The notes: generated by a model from the letters alone, not told the origin. 44,536 nucleotides of DNA from an uncultured Bacteroides sp. (GCA_900546645.1 URDR01000013.1:1-44536); one strand, 5' to 3'; shown: positions 15,620-25,600, numbered from the stretch's first letter. Translations and numbers: made by a program.

Positions 15620-15651
15620 TTGTTTAGCCCTAAAAACGTGTAGGGTGCAGG
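15569..15651. repeat. Cluster of GTGYAGG heptamers
   Basis: CCTRCAC occurs at 15569-15575, 15579-15585 and 15591-15597, and its complement GTGYAGG occurs at 15638-15644 and 15645-15651. That makes five copies in 83 nt, three in one direction and two adjacent copies in the other. Clustering next to an integrase remnant recalls recombinase arm-binding sites or replication iterons, which is inference. Confidence 0.6.
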
Positions 15652-15739
15652 CAATTTTTGCAAAAACATTTTTTGTAGGAAGAGATATGGGCTTTTCTTG
15701 GATTGTTATCGGGATTAGTAAAGATGGAGGTTGGTTCTT

Positions 15740-15802
15740 AGTAACGACCGAGGCAAATCATAGTAACGACGAAGCCCTGTTGTTACTATGACTTAGCCTC
15801 GG
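15740..15802. repeat. Direct plus inverted repeat at the island's right edge
   Basis: TAGTAACGAC occurs at 15740-15749 and again, 21 nt later, at 15761-15770. A further inverted copy forms a hairpin: CCGAGGC (15748-15754) with GCCTCGG (15796-15802), and CATAGTAAC (15759-15767) with GTTACTATG (15782-15790). The unit lies 30 nt after the end of the HAD phosphatase gene and has no long T-run. It may be an attachment or recombination site, or a dispersed palindromic element. Confidence 0.65.
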
Positions 15803-15832
15803 GATGCTTATGGCTTGTTTCCGTTTCTTGAC

Positions 15833-16570
15833 TTATACAGCTGTTGTATTCAGTTGGTTGCGTAATTCTTCCCAATGCTCATTGAAAGCCGGCATTGAAG
15901 GAAACAACAGATTGGCACCTTCATCAAGCAAGGCATGGTCGGGCAGGGGACCGGTATTGACAGCAACCGTGAAAACTCCGGCAGCTACTCCGGCGCGTAC
16001 ACCGAGAGGAGCATTTTCAATGACAATCGCCTCGTTGGGCTGGATGCCGGCTTTTTCAAGTGCCATAAGATAAGGCTCCGGATTCGGTTTGCCATATTTC
16101 ACATCGAAGGCAGTCACCATCAGTTCACGTTTGAAGATGTCGGGAAAATGATGGTTGAGCTTGTCAAGGAGCGACAACTGCCCCGATCCGGTTACTACCA
16201 TCGGAATCAAGCCTGCCTGCTTGATTTTAACGAGCACTTCGTAGGCTCCCGGCATACGTTCAGCCTTGGGGAGGCTGTTGAAAATATCACTTTTCGTTTG
16301 ATAGATGCGCTTTACTTCTTCTTCATCGGCTTCATAACCACGTTCGCGCTGGCTGACGATGTTTACGGTGGCAGCTCCGGTACGTCCTTCGTGCATATAA
16401 GCTTCTTCGCGGCTCAGTTCCATTCCATACTGCTTCATGGCTTCATGCCAGGCAGTGGCATGGTTTTTCATGGAGTCGAAAAGCACCCCGTCCATATCGA
16501 AAAGTACGGCTTTCAGATTGATTTGGCTGTAGCCGTGCGTCTTAAGATAATTAGTAATTGCTGTATTCAC
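15833..16570 (-). CDS. HAD phosphatase, beta-phosphoglucomutase-like
   Basis: A 245-aa HAD-superfamily subclass I protein. The nucleophile Asp25 and general acid Asp27 lie in LFDMDGVLFDS, a helical cap follows, then the VVTGSG motif and late KPNPEPYL and VIENAPLGVRAG segments. The substrate may be beta-glucose 1-phosphate or another sugar phosphate; this cannot be decided. A GTG start at 16570 is chosen because the upstream ATG (16603) lies inside the stem-loop that ends the pgi gene. It follows pgi on the same strand, which suits a sugar-phosphate role. Confidence 0.88.
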   Translation of the reverse strand: MNTAITNYLKTHGYSQINLKAVLFDMDGVLFDSMKNHATAWHEAMKQYGMELSREEAYMHEGRTGAATVNIVSQRERGYEADEEEVKRIYQTKSDIFNSLPKAERMPGAYEVLVKIKQAGLIPMVVTGSGQLSLLDKLNHHFPDIFKRELMVTAFDVKYGKPNPEPYLMALEKAGIQPNEAIVIENAPLGVRAGVAAGVFTVAVNTGPLPDHALLDEGANLLFPSMPAFNEHWEELRNQLNTTAV

Positions 16571-16591
16571 TGGATATAGGGTTATAAAAAA

Positions 16592-16645
16592 GCAGAGACG
16601 CAAGGAAATACAGAGGTTTGTATGCCTCTTTGCCCCGGTCTCTGC
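16592..16645 (-). terminator. Stem-loop terminator after pgi
   Basis: The outer stem pairs GCAGAGAC (16592-16599) with GTCTCTGC (16638-16645), and an inner stem pairs AGAGG (16612-16616) with CCTCT (16625-16629). On the minus strand the structure is followed by TTTTTT (16586-16591 read in reverse). It separates pgi from the HAD gene. Confidence 0.65.
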
Positions 16646-16664
16646 CTTATGGTTTGTTTTTACT

Positions 16665-18017
16665 TTATTTCAGTCTGGCCTGAATGGCTTCCGATTCCTT
16701 TTCGTATCCGGGCTTGTTCAGCAAAGCAAACATGTTTTTCTTGTAAGCTTCTACACCCGGCTGGTTGAACGGATTTACTTCGAGCAGATAGCCGCTGATA
16801 CCGCAAGCTTTTTCGAAGAAATAAATCAACTGTCCCAAGTAATATTCATTCAATACCGGAACGCTTACACGCATGTTAGGAACCCCTCCGTCTACGTGAG
16901 CCAACTGAGTACCCAGTTCTGCCATCTTGTTTACTTCATCTACGCGTTTTCCGGCAAGGAAGTTCAGTCCGTCCAAGTTTTCTTCGTCCGACGGAACATG
17001 CAGTTCGTGGTTCGGAGTTTCTACTGATACCACGGTTTCAAAGATGGTGCGTTCGCCTTCCTGAATCCACTGACCCATAGAATGCAGGTCGGTAGAGAAG
17101 TCTACTGAACTTGGATAGATACCCTTGTTGTCCTTACCTTCCGATTCGCCGTAAAGCTGTTTCCACCATTCCATGAAATAGTGCAGTTTCGGCTGATAGT
17201 TTACCAGAATTTCGATTTTCTTGCCGTTCTGGTAAAGTTCGTTGCGGGTGGCGGCATAAAGAGCAGCCGGGTTTTCCATCATGTTGTCGCTGGCACATAC
17301 TTTTTCCATTTCGCAAGCACCGGCAACCAGCTGGTCGATGTCGATTCCAGCTACGGCGATAGGAAGCAATCCTACCGGAGTAAGAACAGAGAAGCGTCCG
17401 CCTACATTGTCAGGGATGATGAATGATTTATATCCTTCTTTATCGGCAGTTACGCGAGCTGCTCCCTTTTTAGCATCGGTTACAGCCACGATGACTTTGC
17501 GTGCCATCTCTTTTCCTCGCTGGTCTTCACATTGTTTTTTCAGCAGACGGAAAGCAAGTGCAGTTTCGGTGGTTGTACCTGATTTGGAAATATTGATTAC
17601 ACCAAATTTTTTATCTTTCAGGAATGAGGTCAATTCGGCAAGATAATCTTCTCCGATATTATGTCCGGCAAAGATGATGGTGGGTTGTCCTTCTTTTTTC
17701 TCCTGCAACCAGAGGAAGCTGTTTGACATTGCTTCGATAACGGCGCGTGCTCCCAAGTAGCTGCCTCCAATACCGGCTACAACAACCACTTCACAGTTAT
17801 CGCGGAGTACTTGTGCGGTAGCTTTCAAGTCAGCCAGATGTTCTTTGGTAATAGAAGAAGGTAAGTGCAGCCATCCTAAGAAATCATTTCCCAAGCCTGT
17901 ACCTTTTTCCAATGTTTCCATACAAGCCTTTACCTTTGATTCGTAAGCGGCTAATTTTTCTTTAGAAATAAATCCTAAAGTTTTTTCGATGTTAAGACTA
18001 ATGTTTGACATAACCAT
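16665..18017 (-). CDS. pgi: Glucose-6-phosphate isomerase
   Basis: Interconverts glucose 6-phosphate and fructose 6-phosphate. At about 450 aa it is of the short type found in Bacillus and relatives rather than the 550-aa enterobacterial type. Sugar-phosphate-binding features include GIGGSYLGARAVIEA (about 82-96), the NISKSGTTTETA phosphate loop (about 142-153) and the catalytic-Glu region near YGESEGKDNKG. The start may be the first Met or the MSNIS start two codons later. It follows gpsA after a gap holding a stem-loop. Confidence 0.97.
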   Translation of the reverse strand: MVMSNISLNIEKTLGFISKEKLAAYESKVKACMETLEKGTGLGNDFLGWLHLPSSITKEHLADLKATAQVLRDNCEVVVVAGIGGSYLGARAVIEAMSNSFLWLQEKKEGQPTIIFAGHNIGEDYLAELTSFLKDKKFGVINISKSGTTTETALAFRLLKKQCEDQRGKEMARKVIVAVTDAKKGAARVTADKEGYKSFIIPDNVGGRFSVLTPVGLLPIAVAGIDIDQLVAGACEMEKVCASDNMMENPAALYAATRNELYQNGKKIEILVNYQPKLHYFMEWWKQLYGESEGKDNKGIYPSSVDFSTDLHSMGQWIQEGERTIFETVVSVETPNHELHVPSDEENLDGLNFLAGKRVDEVNKMAELGTQLAHVDGGVPNMRVSVPVLNEYYLGQLIYFFEKACGISGYLLEVNPFNQPGVEAYKKNMFALLNKPGYEKESEAIQARLK

Positions 18018-18039
18018 CTTGTTTTTTTAAGTTCATGCT

Positions 18040-18075
18040 CCTGAGTAAGCATTGCCGAGCAATGTATTATTCAGG
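18040..18075 (-). other. Stem-loop in the pgi leader
   Basis: Two stacked stems pair CCTGAGTAA (18040-18048) with TTATTCAGG (18067-18075, one G-T pair), and CATTGC (18050-18055) with GCAATG (18059-18064). On the minus strand it is followed by an A-rich stretch rather than a T-run, so it reads as a 5' leader or processing structure between gpsA and pgi, not a terminator. Confidence 0.5.
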
Positions 18076-18110
18076 CTAACATGTTTGTCACTTATTATTC
18101 GTTTTTTATT

Positions 18111-19106
18111 TTATCTGAAAGAATCAGTCAGAAGTTTAATTTCAATCATCGGTGATATCCGTTCATATAAGATATTATAAACTGCATCAACTATAGGCAT
18201 ATTGACATGCAAGTGCTTATTCAGCTCTTTGATGCATTTGGTTCCGTAATATCCTTCGGCTATCATTTCCATTTCTATCTGTGCGCTTTTTACAGAATAT
18301 CCTTTTCCAATCATGGTTCCGAATACGCGGTTACGGCTGAAGTTAGAGTAGGACGTGACCAGCAAATCGCCCAGATAAGCCGAATCGTTCGTGCAGCGGT
18401 TCAGCGGGTGAACGGTATTCAGAAAGCGATTCATTTCCTGTAAGGCGTTTGATACCAGTACAGCCTGAAAATTATCTCCATATTTAAGTCCGCTGCATAT
18501 ACCTGCCGCAATGGCGTATACGTTTTTGAGTACAGAGGCATATTCTATCCCTGCCACATCGGTGTTTACCGATGTCTTGATATAATGTCCAGACAGCTGG
18601 CGTGCAAATAGTTTTGCTTTTTCAATGTCTTTACAGCCTACGGTCAAGTAGGAGAGGCGCTCTAATGCAACTTCTTCTGCATGACAAGGACCTGCTAAGA
18701 CCGCGATATTTTCTTCGGGAACATCATACACTTTGTGGAAATAGTCGGATACAATCAGGTTTTCATCGGGTACTATACCCTTGATAGCCGTGACGATGAA
18801 CTTATCCTTTATTTTTGTTTTTAGCTTTTTCAGGTGGGCTTTCAGATAAGGAGAGGGAGTAACAAAAATCAGCGTATCTGACTCTTTTACTATCTTGTTT
18901 ATATCCGATGAAAAGTTAATACGCTTTATGTCAAAGCGTACACTTGTAAGGTAAGCTGGGTTATGTCCTAACCGTTTGAAGTCTTCAATACGGTCGTCTC
19001 GGCGCATATACCAGTTTATGGATTCTGCTTGGGATAATGCGATTTTAGCAATAGCCGTAGCCCAGCTTCCTCCACCCATAATTGCTATTTTACCGGGTAA
19101 TTTCAT
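18111..19106 (-). CDS. gpsA: Glycerol-3-phosphate dehydrogenase (NAD(P)+)
   Basis: Reduces dihydroxyacetone phosphate to sn-glycerol 3-phosphate for phospholipid synthesis. The 331-aa protein opens with the Rossmann motif IMGGGSWATAIA (9-20). The family's AGPCHAEEV segment, the catalytic-Lys region EYASVLKNVYAIAAG and the NDSAYLGDL region are present. It lies downstream of lysS but behind lysS's terminator, and no separate promoter is evident in the 29-nt gap, so expression by read-through is likely. Confidence 0.95.
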   Translation of the reverse strand: MKLPGKIAIMGGGSWATAIAKIALSQAESINWYMRRDDRIEDFKRLGHNPAYLTSVRFDIKRINFSSDINKIVKESDTLIFVTPSPYLKAHLKKLKTKIKDKFIVTAIKGIVPDENLIVSDYFHKVYDVPEENIAVLAGPCHAEEVALERLSYLTVGCKDIEKAKLFARQLSGHYIKTSVNTDVAGIEYASVLKNVYAIAAGICSGLKYGDNFQAVLVSNALQEMNRFLNTVHPLNRCTNDSAYLGDLLVTSYSNFSRNRVFGTMIGKGYSVKSAQIEMEMIAEGYYGTKCIKELNKHLHVNMPIVDAVYNILYERISPMIEIKLLTDSFR

Positions 19107-19134
19107 GTTTTTTAAACTGAGAATTGAAAAACTG

Positions 19135-19166
19135 AAAACCCGGAGCAGGGACGCTGCTCCGGTTTT
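19135..19166 (-). terminator. Stem-loop after lysS
   Basis: CCGGAGCAG (19140-19148) pairs perfectly with CTGCTCCGG (19154-19162) around a 5-nt loop, with AAAA/TTTT flanks extending the stem past one bulge. On the minus strand it is followed by TTTTCAGTTTTTC. It lies 14-45 nt after the lysS stop and may attenuate transcription into gpsA. Confidence 0.65.
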
Positions 19167-19179
19167 CGGTATTCAATTT

Positions 19180-20910
19180 TTAATTTATCTTTTCAATCCA
19201 ACTTGCAACTTCTTCAACGGACGGATTAGTCAGTTCCAATTTATATTTTTTATTGATACCACAGATGTCCTGATGTAGTTTCTGCGGATTGACTTCTTTC
19301 ATGTCGGAAACCAGATTATATCCTGCTTTCTGGATAACCGGAACCCATGCTTCCTCAATGCCCAGTTCCATGAATTTTGCCGGTGCATCTTTCGGTATTA
19401 CTTTTTCCGGACGCATCTGCGGGAAGAACAATACTTCTTGGATGGTGCTCTGTCCGGTCATCAGCATAACCAGACGGTCCATACCGATACCCATACCTGA
19501 AGTAGGAGGCATACCATATTCAAGGGCACGTACGAAGTCTTTATCAATAATCATAGCTTCGTCGTCTCCCTTCTCGCTTAAGCGCATCTGTTCTTCGAAG
19601 CGTTCCAACTGGTCAATCGGGTCGTTCAACTCAGTGTAGGCATTACATAACTCTTTTCCGTTTACCATTAATTCGAAGCGTTCGGTTAATTCCGGATTGG
19701 TGCGGTGACGTTTGGTAAGCGGTGACATTTCTTTCGGATAGTCAGTGATGAAAGTAGGCTGGATATAATGGCCTTCACAGAACTCACCGAATATTTCATC
19801 GATGAGCTTACCTTTACCCATGGTTTCGTCGATTTCCATGTTCAGTTTGCCGCAGACTTCACGAATCTGGTCTTCATTCATTCCGGTTAAGTCATAACCT
19901 GTAAATTCTTTGATAGAATCGAGCATGGTTACGCGTTTGAATGGTGCTTTGAAGTTGATGATATTTTCGCCTACTTGTACTTCGGTTGTTCCGTTTACAT
20001 CCAGACAGATTTTTTCGATCATGTTTTCGGTAAACTTCATCATCCAGTTATAATCCTTATAGGCTACATAGATTTCCATGCAGGTAAATTCCGGATTATG
20101 GGTACGGTCCATACCTTCGTTACGGAAGTTCTTACCGATTTCATAGACGCCTTCAAATCCGCCGACAATGAGTCGTTTCAGGTAAAGCTCGCTGGCAATA
20201 CGCATGTAGAGCGGAATATCGAGTGCGTTATGGTGCGTAATAAACGGACGGGCTGCAGCACCTCCGGCAATAGACTGCAGAATCGGTGTTTCTACTTCGA
20301 TGTATCCTTTCGAGTTGAAGTATTCACGCATCGAGTTATATACTTTGTTGCGCTTCAAGAATATTTCTTTTACTCCATCGTTAACTACGAGGTCAACGTA
20401 GCGTTGGCGATAGCGTAATTCCGGATCTTCAAATTTATCGTAGGCCACTCCGTCTTTGTACTTCACGATAGGAAGCGGACGGATGGATTTAGACAAGACA
20501 GTCAGCTTTTTGGCATGGATAGAGATTTCTCCCATTTGTGTACGGAATACAAAGCCTTCGATTCCCACAAAGTCGCCTAAGTCAAGCAGACGCTTGAACA
20601 CTACATTATATAAATCTTTATTTTCGTCCGGACAGATATCGTCACGGGTAATATATACTTGAATACGACCTTTAGAGTCTTGTAACTCAATGAAAGAAGC
20701 CTTACCCATCACACGGCGTGACATGATACGTCCTGCTACAGACACCATCTGCGGCTCGTTTTCATCGTCTTTGAAGTCTTTTTTGATGTCTGTCGAGAAA
20801 GCATTGGTTACATACTCGGCGGCAGGATATGGCTCTATGCCCATCGCTCTTAATTCATTCAGACTGTTCCGTCTGATAATCTCCTGTTCACTTAGTTCTA
20901 ATACGTTCAT
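19180..20910 (-). CDS. lysS: Lysyl-tRNA synthetase (class II)
   Basis: Charges tRNA-Lys. The order is an N-terminal OB-fold anticodon-binding domain (about 55-165), then the class II catalytic core with motif 2 (FRNEGMDRTHNPEF) and motif 3 (GMGIGMDRLVML, about 480-491). The protein is 576 aa, about 70 residues longer than the E. coli enzyme. The extra C-terminal piece (about 510-576, ending VEEVASWIEKIN) follows motif 3 and looks like a small helical domain typical of Bacteroidetes LysRS. Confidence 0.97.
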   Translation of the reverse strand: MNVLELSEQEIIRRNSLNELRAMGIEPYPAAEYVTNAFSTDIKKDFKDDENEPQMVSVAGRIMSRRVMGKASFIELQDSKGRIQVYITRDDICPDENKDLYNVVFKRLLDLGDFVGIEGFVFRTQMGEISIHAKKLTVLSKSIRPLPIVKYKDGVAYDKFEDPELRYRQRYVDLVVNDGVKEIFLKRNKVYNSMREYFNSKGYIEVETPILQSIAGGAAARPFITHHNALDIPLYMRIASELYLKRLIVGGFEGVYEIGKNFRNEGMDRTHNPEFTCMEIYVAYKDYNWMMKFTENMIEKICLDVNGTTEVQVGENIINFKAPFKRVTMLDSIKEFTGYDLTGMNEDQIREVCGKLNMEIDETMGKGKLIDEIFGEFCEGHYIQPTFITDYPKEMSPLTKRHRTNPELTERFELMVNGKELCNAYTELNDPIDQLERFEEQMRLSEKGDDEAMIIDKDFVRALEYGMPPTSGMGIGMDRLVMLMTGQSTIQEVLFFPQMRPEKVIPKDAPAKFMELGIEEAWVPVIQKAGYNLVSDMKEVNPQKLHQDICGINKKYKLELTNPSVEEVASWIEKIN

Positions 20911-20938
20911 CTGTTAATACATTAACTCAATTTTGGTA

Positions 20939-20946
20939 CAAAAATA
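20939..20946 (-). promoter_or_regulatory. -7 promoter element of lysS
   Basis: The minus strand reads TATTTTTG, matching TAnnTTTG, 28 nt before the lysS ATG; no well-spaced -33 box is seen. The rest of the 323-nt gap up to the efflux operon (20911-21233) shows no credible gene. Confidence 0.4.
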
Positions 20947-21166
20947 GCAAACATTTTGCAAAGTACCTCTAAATTAAGCTATTTTTATTCGGCACCATTG
21001 ACAGGAAGGCTTTGATTCCGATTTCAATTTGTTATCGGTTTGGTTCTTTTTCGGGTGTAAGCAGCCGATGACTGATTTATTTTGAGGTGTAAGGGTCTGT
21101 TCTTGACAACTGGTAAATTTGATGCCTTTGGCCGGGCTGTTGTGATTTCAGTTTTTATGTAAACAA

Positions 21167-21208
21167 ATGGGCTGTGTTATGGATATTTCTTTCCACAACA
21201 CAGCCCAT
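21167..21208 (-). terminator. Terminator of the RND efflux operon
   Basis: Arms 21167-21183 and 21192-21208 form a 17-bp stem with one mismatch and an 8-nt loop, 26 nt after the last efflux gene. On the minus strand the following T-tract is short (TTGTTT), so efficiency may be moderate. Confidence 0.65.
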
Positions 21209-21233
21209 GGTGTGTTTTTAAGAGAAGTTATTC

Positions 21234-22613
21234 TTATTGCCAGCCGCCGCCTAATGCTTTGTAGAGATTAACTACGGTCAGCTGTTTGTCGCGGATGGCA
21301 TTGTTGAGTGCAATCTGTGCATCTAAGTAACCACGCTGTGCGTCCAGCAGGTCTATATAGCCGATATACCCGTTGAGGTATTGTAGCTGAGCTAAATCTA
21401 ATGCAATTTTTGAAGACTGCTCCAAGCGGAGGCGGGTTTCGTAAATCTCTTTAGTCTTGCTGAATTCAGAGATGGCGTTATAAGCATCCTTAAATGCGTT
21501 TAAAACCGTTTTTTCGTATGCATAAGTTGCCTGTTCATAAGCTGCCTTTTTTGCTTTCAGCATAGCTCGGTTTTTTCCCATGGCAAAGATGGGTTGAAGC
21601 AGGTTGGCGCTGAGCAAATGATGGGGAGACTTTAACAAGTCACGCAATTCTGCACTTTCTCCTCCGAAACTTGCCGTTAGCGAGATGGAAGGGAAGAGGC
21701 TGGTGAAGGCTATTCCTACGGCTGCATTGGCTGCTATCAAATCTTGTTCGGCTTTGCGTACGTCCGGGCGTCTTTCAAGAAGACTGGAAGGAAGTCCTAC
21801 TGGCAGACTGCCGGGAAGCATGACTTCTTCGGGCAGGACAGAACGCTTGATTCGATGCGGATATTCGCCGGTGAGAAAGGAAATTTCGTTTTCCTTGAGG
21901 GTGATTTTCCTCTCCAAATCGGGAACGAGCGTTGCTGTACGAGCCAACTCAACTTGTGCTTGCCGGAAAGGAATCTCGGGTATTAGTCCACCTTCGTAGC
22001 GAAGGCGTACCAGGTGAAGACTTTCCTGGCGTGCATTTACCGTCTTTTTTACGATGGCCAACTCATTATCGAGGGCAACCAGTTCAAAATAAGACTGTGC
22101 AACTTGTGCTATCAGGCTCATCTTTAAGGCTGATTGGTTTTCTATGGAGCCCACAAAATCGGCAATGCTTTTATCTTTTGCCCAGCGCAGTTTTCCCCAT
22201 AGGTCTAATTCCCAAGTAGCTATGCCCTTTAAGTCGAACTCCTTGCTTTGTTTGTAATTGTCTCCTCCATAGTTCTCGCCTTCTTTCTCGGCATAAACTT
22301 TCGCTCCGATTTGAGGAAAGAGGTTGGCAAAATCAATGCGCTTCATGGCTGCTAATTCTTTGATGCGTGCAGCTGCGATGAGCATATCCTTGTTATAGGT
22401 CAAGGTTTTACGGATGAGTCCTTGGAGCGTGGTGTCAGTATAAAGCTGTTCCCAAGGATAATCTCCGATAGAACTGCTGTCCACGCTTAGGCTGTCGAGT
22501 GTTTCCGGAAGCTCTAATTTGGGACGCGTATAATGTTTCCCTAATTGGCAACCGCTGAAGGCTGCGGCTGCCAAAATAGAAAATATGCTGTATTTTAGTA
22601 AGTTCAATTTCAT
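21234..22613 (-). CDS. RND efflux outer-membrane channel (OprM/TolC, NodT type)
   Basis: A 459-aa outer-membrane lipoprotein of the OprM group. The signal peptide ends in a lipobox-like FSGC (Cys21). Two repeated OEP domains follow, with long coiled-coil helices; the conserved LGGGW terminus common in this group appears as ALGGGWQ. It forms the trimeric exit duct for the pump encoded upstream. It begins 12 nt after the RND permease gene. Confidence 0.95.
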   Translation of the reverse strand: MKLNLLKYSIFSILAAAAFSGCQLGKHYTRPKLELPETLDSLSVDSSSIGDYPWEQLYTDTTLQGLIRKTLTYNKDMLIAAARIKELAAMKRIDFANLFPQIGAKVYAEKEGENYGGDNYKQSKEFDLKGIATWELDLWGKLRWAKDKSIADFVGSIENQSALKMSLIAQVAQSYFELVALDNELAIVKKTVNARQESLHLVRLRYEGGLIPEIPFRQAQVELARTATLVPDLERKITLKENEISFLTGEYPHRIKRSVLPEEVMLPGSLPVGLPSSLLERRPDVRKAEQDLIAANAAVGIAFTSLFPSISLTASFGGESAELRDLLKSPHHLLSANLLQPIFAMGKNRAMLKAKKAAYEQATYAYEKTVLNAFKDAYNAISEFSKTKEIYETRLRLEQSSKIALDLAQLQYLNGYIGYIDLLDAQRGYLDAQIALNNAIRDKQLTVVNLYKALGGGWQ

Positions 22614-22625
22614 AACTGTTGAAAG

Positions 22626-25600
22626 TTAATTTGTATGTTTTGCTTTCAGTTTATTTTTTGCTTTGTAAATCATTACAAAGAAGAAGGGAACAAGGAAGAT
22701 TCCCACGGTAACTGCTACAATCATTCCGTAGAATACACCGGTACCGATGGCTTGACGGCTTGCTGAACCCGGACCGCTGGCGATAACCATCGGCAGCATA
22801 CCTAAGATGAAGGCCAGTGAGGTCATCAGAATCGGGCGGAAACGCAGACGGGCAGCATGAAGTGTGGATTCAATCAGGTCTTTTCCTGCATCAACTTCAT
22901 CTTTGGCAAACTCAACAATCAAGATGGCATTCTTTGCTGCAAGACCCACAAGCATTACCAGACCAATCTGGAAGTAAGTATCGTTTTCCAGTCCGCTGAT
23001 AGCTACTCCCGCATAGGCTCCGAGTGCGGCAACAGGCAGTGATAACAAAACGGCTACCGGAATACTCCAGCTTTCATAAAGTGCTGCAAGGAACAAGAAT
23101 ACAAATAGGAATACCAGGGTCAAAATCATACCGGTTTGTCCTCCTGCTTGTTTTTCCTGGAATGAAAGTCCACTCCATTCTATACCAATGTTTTCAGGCA
23201 AATGTTCACGGGCTAGTCTTTCAATAACTTCCATTGCTTGCCCCGAACTGTAGCCATGTGCAGCTTCTCCGCGGATTACTGATGTATTAAACATGTTAAA
23301 GCGCTGAATACTTCCAGGTCCGGTGGTGTACTGCGTATTACCCAATGAGGTAAGCGGGATCATTGAATCGTCGCTTCCGCGTACGAAGAACAGGTTGATG
23401 TTATCGCGGTGTTCACGGTACGGAGCTTCTGCCTGTAGGTATACACGGTAGATACGGTTAAACATGTTGAAGTCGTTTACATAAACCGAACCGGTATAAG
23501 CTTTCATGGTAGAGAAAACATCTGCCATGGGCACTCCCGACAATTTTACCTTATCACGGTCAACATCGAAATACAGCTGGGGAATTTCTGCCTGTATTGA
23601 AGAAGACAGACCGCTCAGTTCATCACATTTAGAAGCATAATACATCAATGTATCTGTAGCTTGTACTAAATCTTCATAGCTGGCATCACCTCTGGCTTCA
23701 AGCTGCATTTCAAAACCTCCCGATGTTCCAAGTCCTGGAATAACCGGCGGGGTAGACAAGTATATCTTGCATTCCGGGTACTTCTTCATCTCGTTTTGTA
23801 CTTCAGCCATAATTTCACCAATGCTGGTGTCATCACGCTTTTTCCACTGCTTCAAGATGACGGTAAGCTGGCTTCGAGACTGGCTCGTTCCGATACGCGG
23901 GCTGGTACCGGTTACGTTTTGAACGTATTCTACAGCCGGATTTTGCATGATAAAGTCAATGGCCCGGTTTGTTACCGTACGGGTTCTTTCAAGAGTCGCT
24001 CCTTCAGGAAGTTCGAGCTCTACAGTAAAGTAACCTTGGTCTTCTGTAGGCAAGAAGCTGGTCGGAATTACTTTGTAAAGAACAAAAATAAACAAGATTA
24101 CGGTTGCAAAACCGAGTGTGACGCGGCGTGGGTGCTTTAATACATGTTTGATACCGGTCACGTATTTGTTGTTACCTAAATCAATCCAGCGGTTGATGGC
24201 ACGGAATATTTTGTTCTTAGGTTTGTTATGGTCAGTCGGCTTCAAGATAAGAGAACACATTACTGGGCTCAAAGTCAAGGCTACGACTGTAGACAGCAAC
24301 ACAGAAACGGCGATGGTCACACTAAACTGGCGGTACAGCTGTCCGGTGATACCTGAAAGGAAGCTTACCGGAACGAATACAGCAGCCAAAACCAGTGAGG
24401 TTGCAATCAAAGCTCCGGTCAATCCGTCCATCGCTTTCTTGGTGGCCTCATAAGGACTGAGATGCTCTTCCTCCATGATACGTTCTACGTTTTCTACGAC
24501 CACAATGGCGTCGTCAACCACAAGACCGATGGCAAGAACCAGTCCCAAGAGTGTAAGCATATTAAGCGAGAAGCCAAATATAAGCATGAAACCGAATGTT
24601 CCGATCAATGAGATAGGAACGGCTACAATCGGGATGATAGTGGCACGCCAGCTCTGTAGTGAAAGGAATACCACGATGATTACCAGGAATAAAGCCTCGT
24701 ACAAGGTTTTATACACTTCATGAATAGACTCTGAAATGTAAGTTGTCATATCAAATGTAACTTCGTATTCCAGGCCTTCCGGGAAGGTTTTGCTGATTTC
24801 TGCTATGGCTTTTTTTACATTTTCAGCCACTTCCATGGCATTGGCTCCCGGAAGCATGTAGATACCTAATACGGCTGCGTTTCCGTCGTTGATACCACTT
24901 TCGGTATTATACGATTGCGCTTCCAGTGATACACGGGCTACATCGCGCAGACGGATCAGTGAACCATCAGCATTGGCTCGTACTACGATTTCTTCGAACT
25001 GGGCGGCAGTCGACAAACGTCCTTGAGCGGTAATAGGAATCGTAATATCCAATCCTGAAACAGGCTGTTGTCCTAAAACTCCGGCAGCCGATTCTCTGTT
25101 CTGGTCTTTAAGCGCATTTTGTATATCTTGCACGGTCAGTCCAAAGTTGGCAAGGCGAGCCGGGTCTACCCAAATCTGCATCGCATAGTATCGACCTCCG
25201 ATATTCGAAACACGACCTACGCCTGGAATACGGCGAATCAAGTCGAGCACATTGATTGTGGCAAAGTTACTCAAATAGATTTCATCAAACTTAGGGTCAT
25301 CAGATGTCAAACAGATTGTCATCAGCTGGCTGGCTGCTTGCTTTTCGATGGAAATACCATTTTGTACCACTTCAGCCGGCAGACGAGATTCTGCCAATTT
25401 GATACGGTTTTGTATTTCTACCGCAGCCAAATCAGGGTCGGCAGAAATATCGAATGTAACAGTTGCTGAGAACCCTCCGGAGTTAGAACTGCTTGATTCC
25501 ATATAAAGCATTCCCGGAGTTCCGTTTAATTCCTGTTCGATAGGAGTTGCTACGGCTTGTGATACGGTTAAGGCACTGGCTCCCGGATAAGATGCACTGA

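Larger units (their letters stand above)
13021..15832. mobile_element. Small accessory island with degraded mobile-element pieces
   Basis: Between the mrp terminator and the HAD phosphatase gene lies a stretch holding a transposase 3' fragment, an RloB-like gene, an AAA15 ATPase gene, a tyrosine-integrase fragment, a heptamer repeat cluster and a stem-forming repeat. Neither the transposase nor the integrase is intact, and I could not find clear flanking direct repeats, so the original element and its ends are not defined. Calling it an island is inference from gene content. Confidence 0.55.

Noticed and set aside
13021..15832. Flanking direct repeats that would define the island ends
   Set aside because: CTCGGCATG near 13027 and CTCGGGATG near 15799 are similar, but the match is too short and imperfect to call a target-site duplication.
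15935..16579. 214-aa plus-strand frame opposite the HAD phosphatase
   Set aside because: Antisense shadow; the minus-strand product has complete HAD motifs.
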